A program made the position numbers and the translations under genes. The notes under the pieces are model-generated. The model ran no database searches and was not told the DNA's origin. It saw only the letters and a program-made list of their open reading frames with translations. Shown piece after piece: positions 31,248 through 42,023 of a stretch of DNA of 64,000 nt. The stretch lies in NCBI GenBank assembly GCA_002573585.1, contig PDNB01000016.1:1-64000 (forward strand). The letters run 5' to 3'. Each line of letters starts with the position of its first letter. Position 1 is the stretch's first letter. This DNA is from Helicocarpus griseus UAMH5409 (Eukaryota; Ascomycota; Eurotiomycetes; Onygenales; Ajellomycetaceae).

Positions 31248-33837
31248 ATGGCGCTCAACCAGGGCCCCGAAAACACCATTGCGGCTGCAGTGGCTAGTGA
31301 TGAGGCTGCTCCTGACGGTACCGGTCAGTCCTTTCATTCGACTGTTCTGCTCTGTTCTGTTATCTCCTCCGTTTGCTGTATAGTTTCCCAGCTCAAGTGC
31401 AGTCTGTGGTTGAATTAGGAGTCGTCAAGCTCGACCCGTGGCTTGAGCCGTTCAAGGAGGCTTTGAAGAGCAGATTCAACCATACCAATCACTGGATCAA
31501 GACTATCAATGAGACTGAGGGCGGGTTGGAGAAGTTTAGTAGGGTATGTCGATGATATCTTATCAGTGCTGCCCCTTCCCCGCACTTGGACCGCCGTGTT
31601 ATACTGACACATTGTATACAGGGCTACGAAAGGTTTGGCTTCAATGTGAAGGATAATGGGGATATAGAGTACCGCGAATGGGCACCAAACGTGGTCGATG
31701 CGCATCTCATTGGAGATTTCAGTGAGTTGGAACTATATCCTAGCCGTCATCGACATATCACCCTACATGATAGCTGATACGGAATGGAAACCACAGACAA
31801 TTGGGATCGCAAAGCAACGCCAATGAAGAGGGATAGCTTTGGAGTCTGGGATGTTACTATACCTGCAAAGAATGGAATTCCAGCCATACCGCATAATAGC
31901 AAGGTCAAGGTACGTTGCGATACTCCTACTCCGCCCCCCCCCTACCGTTAGCAAAGCAGCATACCAATCTCCCTCAATACATATAGATTACCATGACCAC
32001 CCCCTCAGGCGAACACATCGACCGCTTCCCGACCTGGATCAAGCGTGTCGTTCAAGACCTCTCCGTCTCCCCCGAATTCCACGCCATATTCTGGAACCCC
32101 CCTTCCCATGAACGCTACCGCTTCAAACACCCGCACCCGCCCAAGCCATCGAGCCTGCGCATCTACGAAGCCCATGTTGGCATATCCTCTCCCGAAACCC
32201 GCGTGGCTACCTATAAGGAATTCACCCAGTACATGCTCCCGCGCATCCACAGCCTGGGCTACAACGCCATCCAGCTTATGGCGGTCATGGAGCATGCCTA
32301 CTATGCCAGCTTTGGCTACCAGATTAACAACTTCTTCGCGGCGAGTAGCCGTTACGGTACACCCGAAGAGCTGAAGGAGCTGATTGACACGGCCCATAGC
32401 CTGGGATTGGTGGTGTTGCTGGATGTAGTGCACAGCCATGCGTCGAAGAATGTGCTGGATGGGCTGAATATGTTTGACGGTACGGATAACTTGTACTTCC
32501 ATGCGGGACCCAAGGGGCAGCATGAATTGTGGGATAGTCGGCTGTTCAACTATGGGAATCATGAGGTACTGAGGTTCTTACTGAGTAACTTGCGGTTCTG
32601 GATGGAGGAGTATGCGTTTGATGGTTTCCGTTTTGACGGGGTTACGAGTATGCTGTATACGCATCATGGGATTGGGACGTATGTATCTTCCAATTACCAC
32701 ATTTACTTTCTATGCTAACCTGTATAGTGGTTTCTCTGGTGGATATCACGAATACTTCGGTCCCAGTGTCGACGATGACGGGATCACCTACCTGATGCTC
32801 GCCAACGAGATGCTTCACCAGATATATCCGTACTGTATTACAGTGGCGGAGGATGTCTCTGGCATGCCAGCTCTCTGCCTGCCTCTCTCCCTTGGTGGAG
32901 TTGGCTTCGATTACCGCCTAGCCATGGCTATTCCTGACATGTATATCAAGCTACTGAAGGAGAAGCAGGATCAGGAGTGGAACATGGGCCATCTCGCCTT
33001 TACACTTACCAATCGTCGCCATGGCGAGAAGACCATCGCATATGCCGAAAGCCATGACCAAGCGTGCGTCTAACCTCTTGTTCTCTTTATAAGTCCAAAC
33101 TTTACTGACTATTATCCAGCCTCGTCGGCGACAAATCCCTCATGATGTGGCTCTGCGACGCAGAGATGTACACGCACATGTCCATCCTCACAGAACTAAC
33201 CCCCGTAATCGAGCGCGGCCTCAGCCTGCACAAGATAATCCGTCTCATCACCCACGGCCTAGGCGGCGAAGGCTACCTGAATTTTGAAGGCAACGAATTC
33301 GGCCATCCAGAATGGCTCGACTTCCCACGGGCAGGCAACGACAACAGCTTCTGGTATGCCCGCCGCCAGCTCCACCTCACCGAGGATCCCCTGCTGCGGT
33401 ACAAATTCCTCAACGACTTTGACGCCGCCATGCAGCATGCGGAGGAGAAGTATGGCTGGCTATCCTCGCCGCAGGCATACGTGAGCCAGAAGCATGAGGA
33501 TAACAAGGTGATTGTGTTTGAGCGGGCTGGATTGCTGTGGGTGTTTAATTTCCACCCGGAGAAGAGCTGGGCGGATTACCGGGTTGGGGTTGAGAAGGCG
33601 GGGACGTATCGGATAGTGCTGGATACGGATGAGGAGAGGTTTGGCGGGTTTGGGAGGGTGGATGGGGGGACGAGGTTCTTTACGAAGGAGGAGGGGTGGG
33701 ATGGACGGGCGTGTTCGTTGATGGTGTATGTGCCGAAGAGGAGTGCTATCGTGAGTATTTTCTTGCTTGTTTGTTGTGTATTTGAGTGATGTATGCTGAC
33801 ATTGTGGCAGGTGCTTGCGCTTGAGGAGGATATCTGA
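31248..33837 (+). CDS. 1,4-alpha-glucan (glycogen) branching enzyme
   Basis: Eight exons (31248-31323, 31419-31543, 31622-31721, 31797-31909, 31987-32678, 32728-33063, 33120-33750, 33811-33837) give 699 residues, the usual fungal length. The enzyme (GH13 subfamily 8) transfers alpha-1,4 segments to alpha-1,6 positions during glycogen synthesis in the cytosol. The N-terminal CBM48 region reads YREWAPNVVDAHLIGDFNNW; the catalytic barrel contains DVVHSHAS, the nucleophile in DGFRFDGVTSM (about residue 355), the acid in TVAEDVSGMP and the transition-state Asp in ESHDQALVGDK, the last formed across the exon 6/7 join. GGEGYLNFEGNEFGHPEWLDFPR is the family C-terminal signature. The final exon adds only eight codons (VLALEEDI). 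Short open frames on the other strand are shadows. Confidence 0.96.
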
Positions 33838-34435
33838 TTGAGATATCTGGCGAGTTGAGTGGTAAGCTGTGAGCCGGTTAGTCAAGGTAAACTCGGAGAG
33901 TCGAATACATTTATATCTGTATGCCAACAGGGATAGTAATAATGAATTGAATTGAATTGAATTGAATTCCCCTCTTGTATAAGTATACGGCATCTGATAT
34001 GATGCTGTTTATGTCTCAATCCGGCTTTTGGCCGTGGGTGGAGCCTGTAATATATGTAATCTATGATAATCTATGCGTAATCTATCCCACTTGCGTCCTG
34101 TTGTTTCGTGGTGTGTCTCCAGCGAAGTGTATGCATACGGTATCTGTATTTATCATACACAGCATAACGACATGTCTCGGGAGTAGGTGTGAGCTGTTGT
34201 ATGTAAATCATAAAATACACTAGCCTGTCCCGTGACTCCTTACCGGTCCATACCGTACCATACGTGCCAAGCCCAGCCGCCGTGCACATCCGAGCCCTTT
34301 CTTCTTCTCTTTCACAGCTGTTTTCTTCCCTTCTTCCCATCCAACCTCGTCTCTTCTTCTTCTTCTCCCCTTCTTCCAACCTCACCTCTTCCCTCTCTCC
34401 TCCCCCCCCCGTCACTCCTCCACATCACTTCCATC
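33838..34435. other. spacer between branching enzyme and ATP synthase beta genes
   Basis: The region holds the terminator side of the first gene and promoter of the second. It includes five tandem GAATT units and a CT-rich leader before ATG 34436. Confidence 0.5.
33944..33968. repeat. (GAATT)5 microsatellite
   Basis: Five exact tandem copies of GAATT lie about 110 bp after the branching-enzyme stop codon. Confidence 0.9.
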
Positions 34436-36715
34436 ATGTTCAAGAGGTATGCTATTCCACTCTCCACCTCCTCATTACCTCCAATGGCTAACCAAATTGT
34501 TAATCCACAGCGGTGTCGCCCGGACCTTCGCCCGGTCTGCTGCCTTCGCACGACCGGCCACCTCCCTCCCAACCACCCCCAGAATCAACACCCCGGCCCT
34601 GCGCTCGCTGGCCGCCAGATATGCCTCCACCTCGGCCTCGCAGGTCGGGAAGATCCACCAGGTCATTGGTGCCGTTGTTGACGGTATGTTGTGTCCTCAA
34701 TTGGGGTTTTTTGTTGCTGTTTGTGGTTGTTGTTTTGGGTGGTCGGGTTTGGGGTTTTTGGTGGTGGAAATAAAAACCACCGGGGGAGATTGAATCATGA
34801 AAAAAAAAGATTTTTCTTTCTTCGAATATGTCTACCATCACAAAACAACACCATCACACTCGCGTTTACCTTGTTGTGACTGATAAGGTCAATTGGATGG
34901 CTTCTTGTGTGATTTTGATGATGCTGAGATCAGCTGGCTGACCCGATTGGTGTTTGGTGGGTTGTAGTAAAATTCGATACTGAGCAGCTCCCTTCCATTC
35001 TCAACGCCTTGGAGACCACCAACGGTGACCAGAAACTCGTGCTTGAGGTCGCGGTATGTTTGTTTATTTTTTCGTTGCTGCAATTCTACTCTTCCATTCG
35101 CCCGCCCCTTCATCCTCAAATGACGTGAATTCAAAACATGATCCAATTTGCTGACGCTTGTTATGATTTAGCAACATTTGGGTGAAAATGTTGTCCGAAC
35201 AATTGCTATGGACGGTAGGTTCATTGCCATTGCCATTGCCATTGCCTTGCCTTCGATCCTATCGAATCATCTTCTAACTCGGATATTCCAGGTACCGAGG
35301 GTCTCGTCCGTGGCTCCAGCGTCACCGACACTGGTGCTCCCATTATGATTCCCGTCGGCCCAGGCACCCTTGGTCGTATCATGAACGTCACTGGTGACCC
35401 CATTGACGAGCGGGGACCCATCAAGCACACCAAGAAGGCCCCTATCCACGCTGACGCCCCCGAGTTCGTTGAGCAATCCACCACCGCTGAGGTCCTCGTC
35501 ACCGGTATCAAGGTCGTCGATCTCCTCGCCCCCTACGCTCGTGGTGGTAAGATTGGTCTCTTCGGTGGTGCCGGTGTCGGAAAGACTGTGTTCATCCAGG
35601 AGTTGATTGTACGTCATTTGCATCTTGCTGGTAAAAATGTTCGCCGGCTAACAGTAATATAGAACAACATTGCCAAGGCCCACGGTGGTTACTCCGTCTT
35701 CACTGGTGTCGGTGAGCGGACCCGTGAGGGTAACGATCTGTACCACGAAATGCAGGAGACCCGTGTCATCCAGCTCGATGGCGAGTCCAAGGTCGCCCTC
35801 GTGTTCGGTCAGATGAACGAGCCCCCCGGAGCCCGTGCCCGTGTTGCCCTTACTGGTTTGACCGTTGCCGAGTACTTCCGTGACGAGGAGGGCCAGGACG
35901 GTATGTACCTCTGCAAATTGACTCGACTCCGAACTTGGCACAACTAACAATTACCAGTGCTTCTCTTCATCGACAACATTTTCCGTTTCACCCAGGCCGG
36001 TTCCGAGGTGTCTGCCCTTCTTGGTCGTATCCCCTCTGCCGTCGGTTACCAACCCACCTTGGCCGTCGACATGGGTGGTATGCAAGAGCGTATCACCACC
36101 ACCAACAAGGGCTCTATTACCTCCGTCCAGGCCGTCTACGTGCCCGCTGACGATTTGACTGATCCTGCCCCCGCCACCACCTTCGCTCACTTGGACGCCA
36201 CCACTGTCTTGTCCCGTGGTATCTCCGAGTTGGGTATCTACCCCGCCGTCGATCCCCTTGACTCCAAATCCCGTATGCTTGACCCCCGTATCGTCGGTGA
36301 CGAGCACTACCGCGTTGCCACCCGCGTCCAGCAGATGTTGCAGGAGTACAAGTCCCTCCAGGATATCATCGCCATTTTGGGTATGGACGAGTTGTCCGAG
36401 GCCGACAAGCTTACCGTCGAGCGTGCCCGTAAGCTGCAACGTTTCCTGTCCCAGCCTTTCACCGTCGCCCAGGTCTTCACTGGTATCGAGGGCAAGCTTG
36501 TCGACCTGAAGGACACCATCCGATCCTTCAAGGCCATCATGAACGGTGAGGGTGATGACCTCCCAGAAGGTATGTATTCATAATACTCTACTCGTTGTGT
36601 TTATGAACGTGAATAATTAACTAACTTGTTTGTAGCTGCCTTCTACATGGTTGGCGACTTCGAGTCCGCCAGAGCGAAGGGTGAGAAGATCTTGGCTGAG
36701 TTGGAGAAGTCATAG
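34436..36715 (+). CDS. atp2: mitochondrial F1F0-ATP synthase subunit beta
   Basis: Eight exons (34436-34446, 34512-34684, 34968-35053, 35172-35214, 35292-35608, 35663-35900, 35958-36569, 36636-36715) give 519 residues. The first exon is only 11 bases, and introns 2 and 3 are longer (283 and 118 bp). The N-terminus is an Arg/Ala/Ser-rich mitochondrial presequence (MFKSGVARTFARSAAFARPA) ending near RYAST. The catalytic P-loop is GGAGVGKT, followed by GERTREGNDLY, the Walker B strand VLLFIDNIFRFTQAGSEVSALLGR, and the ATP-synthase signature PAVDPLDSKSR near the C-terminal third. The C-terminal segment SQPFTVAQVFTGIEGKLV is typical. It forms the catalytic half of F1 in the mitochondrial matrix. 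High use of C-ending codons agrees with strong expression. Confidence 0.98.
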
Positions 36716-38591
36716 ATGCGATGAGCGGATAAATCCTCCCCTTGTTTTTGTTTCTTTTTTTGTAGATTAAAAAAGGAAAGAAGAAAAAGAACAAAAATCC
36801 TGTCAACATATCATCTCTGAGTGAGTTGGGTTAGTTCCCCCCTTTGTCTTTTTATCTTGAGGGGGGTGTTAGCCTTGCTCGCTGTGTTATTTTAATTTCA
36901 ATTATTTTTTTTACTGTGATTTATTTTTTTCATCTTTTTGTCTGACTGACATGGCCTGATTGACATGGCTGCTCACCCGCTGATTGCGCATTTTTCCTTT
37001 ATCTTTTGTTTTTGTTTTTATGTGTATGTGGTTGATGTTTGTCTGTGTAACTTAGCTTGCTATCTGTAAAGTTATAGTTGAGATGATGAGAAAAGGGAGA
37101 AAAATAGAGAAAGGTTTCTGATGTGCTTGATTTGATGGCTAATCTTGTTCGTATCTTGAGATTTATCTATGGATGGAGTAGACTCTCTTGAAAGTTATTT
37201 TGAAGAAGAGAAGAGATGAGAAGAGTTTGATTGAAATCATGAATTCAGTTCAGTTCTTTGCTGAGACTTGAGAGAGTTATCAGATACAAATCAGAGAAAT
37301 TGAGGTTTCATCTTTCTCAACTTGCTTGATGGGATATCTGTTTGTGACAGACTTGATGTCAACATGGATGATGATAGATAGATGAAAGGATAGACATATT
37401 AAGGTGTGATGGCTCTATTTAAGACCAATGCTCTTTTTCTCTTCAAAAATGACTATTCTTCATCACATGTTTGTCATCTAATCAATATTCTTACATGTAC
37501 ATGCCCATATTCACCATGGTTAGCTTAACTGCTCTGTCTTTTTCTGGGGTCTAAACACCCTTCAACAATGTTCAATAAATAGCATTCAACCCACACCAAT
37601 CTATCTTTCAGTAATGCCAGCATATCCTCTACAAGCATAGTAAAAAAAAATACCTGCCCTCATGTGATTGACCATTTATCAGCGCTTCTTGGGTTTGGAT
37701 TTCTATTTGAAGAGGCTTGCATTTCTTTTTTAGAATCAACAGTGAAGGAACTTCCCCTCCGCGCGAAACCTTTTCTATCTCCCCCAACACCAATTCCTGA
37801 TCCGCCAAGACCTCTCTTTAAAATGCCCGCTTCTTTTGAACTGGGACATCATTCACTTGCCAAGTACAGTCATGCCAGTATTGAAGGGGAAGCTATGTTG
37901 GATAATGGGAATGAATATCGGCATCGTGCACCGGGATAAAATGGACGAAGGTAGGGGCGGTACCTCCAAGCTGTCATTCTGTCTCATTGGCTTTGGGGGT
38001 AGAAGGTCAAGCTCACTCGGATATTGGAAGGACATGGGTTCAAGGGACATCACCCATGAAGGAAGAACAGATGTATGTCATCTCCGAGATGCCAAGAGGA
38101 AGAGAGCGTCTGCCATCCCGCGTAGGCCCTGCTGTTGGCTGGAGACTAGCAGGGGCGGGCGGGATGTGGCTGTCGCTAGCGGAAAATCTCTCTGTCTTCG
38201 ATTCACTGCAACATCTTCCAAAAGCTGCAGGCAAGGAGGTGTGGAATGGGAGGAACTTGATATCAATGAGCAGAATGGGCAGTTGTTTTTCTCTCATCAG
38301 TGGCTTGATTCTCAATTGCTACGGGAGCGACTCGATGGGGGGCCCAAGAATAGGGGGATAAATACATCGGCAAACATGCATTCGCGAGCCCGGCGCGGGG
38401 TAGCTCCAGGATTCCAGGATTTCATTTGCCGGGAACAGCTCCGTCCTCGAATTGGGGAAAGTACTGAACTGATCCTTCTGTTCAGCCTTCTTGGTCGTGG
38501 GGGAAGGAAAGCTATATAAAGCCCGATGCAAGAACCAGAGAGCTCCCAACACTTGCCTTCGTCCAGTTCATTCAAATGACCGAACAACAAA
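36716..38591. other. 1.9-kb gene-free region
   Basis: The first 1 kb is very T-rich with many short ATGATGAGA-like stretches. Frames at 37664-38519 on both strands overlap extensively and have no domain, so they look like chance in the GC-richer promoter of the next gene. A TATA box occurs at its right end. Nothing else could be named. Confidence 0.5.
38513..38520 (+). promoter_or_regulatory. TATA box of the alpha-galactosidase gene
   Basis: TATATAAA lies 79 bp before the ATG at 38592, at a spacing suited to the core promoter of a strongly inducible fungal gene. Confidence 0.55.
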
Positions 38592-41138
38592 ATGAAGGGT
38601 AAGTTGGGTCTCTTAGCCAGCCTCGTTCTGGTCTGCAACTATTTCCCAGTTGCAACAGCTCAAGGTTCTCCAAACTCGAAAAACGGTGAGTGAGGGGGAT
38701 TCAATTTCAATTGGATAATTAGGGCTTCCCTCGTCTCACGTCTAAAACAAATCATCCTTCTAACAATTACATTCAGCGGTGGTTGTCGATGGCACCAACT
38801 TTGAGCTCCACGGAGACCATGTCTCCTACCGCTTCCACGTCGACGACAGCACCGACGACGACCACCCTCTGGCCGGCGACTTGCTATTAGATCATTTTGG
38901 CGGCAGCGTCTTCGGGCCTATTCCGACAGAGTTAGTGCCGTCCACCAATGGCTGGGTCGGTATGCAGGGCCGTGTGCGCCGCGAGTTTCCAGACCAGGGC
39001 CGCGGGGACTTTCGCATCCCTGCTATCCGCATCCGCCAGTCTGAAGGCTATACCGTAACGCGGCTGCAGTATCAGTCCAATACCGTCGTCCCAGGCAAAC
39101 CTGCGCTGCCGGGCCTGCCTGCAACTTTTGGTAGTGAAGAGGACGTCACTACGTTGGTTGTGCATTTGTATGACAAGTACAGTGATATTGCGGTGGATCT
39201 ATCATATTCTGTCTTCCCAAAGTATGATGCTATTGTGCGGAGTGTCAATGTTACGAATAAGGGTGACGGTGATATCACCGTCGAGTCCCTGGCGAGCCTG
39301 AGTGTGGATCTTCCCTATCAAGACCTTGATATGATCAGCCTCAGGGGCGACTGGGCGAGGGAAGCGAGACGTGAGCGAAAACGGGTCGATTACGGGGTTC
39401 AGAGGTATAATCCTAGACACCGATACAATGTTTACTGCTCAACTGCCGATACTGACCTCTGTTTAGTTTCGGAAGCGTCACGGGGTACTCATCTGCTCTG
39501 CATAACCCTTTCCTTGCCCTAGTGGACCCCTCTACGACTGAATCCCAAGGCGAAGCATGGGGCTTCTCGCTCGTCTACTCAGGATCCTTCGAGGTGAATG
39601 TCGAGAAGGGCTCGCAGGGTCTTACCCGGGCTACGCTGGGTTTTAATCCCAAGCACCTCTCTTGGAAGCTAGGCCCCGGTGAGACACTAACCTCTCCAGA
39701 GTGTGTTTCTGTCTACTCCAAGGACGGGGTTGGCGGCATGTCCCGCTCCCTGCACCGGCTGTACCGTAAGCATCTTATGAAGAGCAAGTTTGCTACGGAA
39801 GACCGCCCTGTGATGCTCAATAGCTGGGAGGCATTGTATTTTGACTATGACCAGTCTACTATCAACCGCGTGGCAGAAGAAGCAGCTGCCATTGGCGCTG
39901 TGAGTTTGACCGTGTTTTCCCCTCCGCAGCACTTTACGTTTTCACTAACTCCTTATCCTTTTTAAAGCAATTGTTTACGCTCGATGACGGCTGGTTTGGC
40001 GTTGACTACCCACGTACTGACGACGATGCTGGCCTGGGCGATTGGGTTCCAAACCCAGCCCGTTTCCCCGACGGCTTGGGCCCTTTAGTGGAAAATATCA
40101 CGGACCTGAAGGCAGTCAATTCTTCAACTAACCTCCGCTTTGGTATTTGGGTTGAGCCTGAGATGGTAAACCCCAATTCAAGCTTGTACCGTGAGCACCC
40201 CGACTGGGTACTTCACGCTGGCTCGTACCCGCGCACGGAGACCAGGAATCAGCTCGTGCTCAATCTCGCACTGCCCGAGGTGCAGGACTTTATCATTGAC
40301 TTTATGTCTGAGATCCTTAATAGCGCGGATATTACCTACGTAAAGTATGACAACAACAGGGGCATGCATGAGATATCTTCTCCCAGTAATGCCCACGCCT
40401 ACATGTTGGGGATATATCGCGTGCTAGATACCCTGACTGCAAAATTTCCGAATGTGCTCTTTGAAGGCTGTGCTAGTGGGGGCGCGCGCTTTGATCCTGG
40501 GATCTTGAGCAATTTCCCGCAGATCTGTAAGTTCTCCCGAGTTCTTATTCGATGTTATAGTTGGAGACATTAACAAATAATTTTCAGGGACAAGTGACAA
40601 CACCGATGCGGTGGACCGCATCTTTATCCAGTTGGGTACCTCACTCGCATATCCAGCCAGCGCCATGGGCGCCCAAATCTCCAGCGTACCAAACCACCAG
40701 ACAGGCCGTAGCGTCCCAGTAACCTTCCGCGGCCACGTTGCCATGATGGGCGGAATGTTTGGTCTCTCCCTCGATCCCGCCGCCATACCCGAGCACGAGC
40801 AGGCTGCTCTCCCAGAGCTAATCGCGCTTGCCGAGAAGGTCCGTCCGCTCATTCTCAAAGGAGACATGTGGCGGCTTAACCTCCCCGAGGAGTCCAATTG
40901 GCCAGCAATACTGTTTATATCCGAAGACGGATCGCAGGCTGTATTGTTTTACTTCCAGCTGAACCCGAACGTCAACCATGCTTTGCCGTGGGTGAAGTTG
41001 CAGGGATTGGACTCGCAGGCTATGTATAGTGTTGATGGGAATCAGACGTACTCGGGGGCTACACTGATGAATGTCGGGTTGCAGTATGAGTTTGATGGGA
41101 GTTATGGGTCAAAGGTTGTGTGGTTTGAGAAACAATGA
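38592..41138 (+). CDS. secreted alpha-galactosidase, GH36 family
   Basis: Five exons (38592-38685, 38777-39404, 39467-39899, 39968-40526, 40588-41138) give 754 residues. MKGKLGLLASLVLVCNYFP and the following VATAQ form a signal peptide. The N-terminal beta-sandwich begins VVVDGTNFELHGDHVSYRFH, and the catalytic barrel starts near PVMLNSWEALYFDYD and FTLDDGWFGVDY. The nucleophile is in YVKYDNNRG (Asp about residue 512) and the acid/base is in WTSDNTDAVDR (about 574), the latter created across the exon 4/5 join; CASGGARFDPGIL is the GH36 signature between them. The enzyme releases galactose from melibiose, raffinose-type sugars and perhaps galactomannan, and is related to Aspergillus AglC. Several N-glycosylation sequons (for example NSS, NVT) fit secretion. 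It forms part of a plant-sugar theme with the GH6 gene at 2768, though they are not linked. Confidence 0.94.
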
Positions 41139-42023
41139 GAGTGAGGCCTGAAGGATGGAGTTGGATCCGATCTGTGGTTGTAGAATTGCTGCTTGCTGCC
41201 TGCTGCCTAGAGATGGAAGTATTACGGAGTTTCTGTCTACAGCAGAAGTTTAATTTAAGCATCTATCAATTCAGCAGAAGTGCTAGGTAATTATTGCGTT
41301 TTCTATAATCGCTACCTAGCTAGCTACTAAGACGGCTGAGGATACAGAAAGCAGTAATTGAGTCTTTTTAAGGCCAGAGAGCACCCTGTCGGAATACAAA
41401 AAAGGACTACTTGCAGGAGGTTTAGAGAAACTTCGTTGTCAACTGAGTCTGCCAAATGTGACCACTCCATCAATTGATTATATTTATACGGCTGGACTTG
41501 GGATACATGTAACTGTCGGAATTAATCCGTCACTAAATCACAGCTCAGACACAAAGCGGCCCAAGAGCCTTGGCAGATGCTTCATTGTGCGACTTCATAT
41601 CTGCGGTAACGACGAACTACTGAATTGCGCGCTGCTGCCTGGCCTCAGGAGCTCATCTTTATTTTTGAGGAATTAATATCCTTGCTCTCTTTCCCCAACC
41701 CTCCGTTCATTTATACATTACTACTTAATATCGAAATATGCTAAAAAGTGTCCAGCAATAGGTCGCATTTATTTGAAGATTCAATTGTTCGATATCGTGG
41801 ACTCATAACAGCTCTCTTCTTGCTTGAATATACCACCCTGAGCATACCTATCTATCTATACAGTTTCTTGCTCTTCAAAATCTGCTCTTAAGATACCTGC
41901 TCAGCCAGCAAATCAAGCTTGAACTTTCCACCCCCAGCCTTTCCCCCACCCTTCTCCCTCACCCGCAAGACCCTCTTCTTTTCTTCAAGCTCCCCCGCAT
42001 ATCCCTCCCCCAGATACCCCTCC
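41139..42023. other. intergenic, no gene seen
   Basis: About 880 bp of AT-rich sequence. A 72-codon frame at 41458 is unsupported. The last 150 bp are CT/CA-rich leader of the next gene. Confidence 0.5.

Noticed and set aside
37836..38519. 227-codon plus-strand frame upstream of alpha-galactosidase
   Set aside because: No ATG at its beginning, no domain, opposite-strand frames are equally open, and its end contains the TATA box of the next gene.
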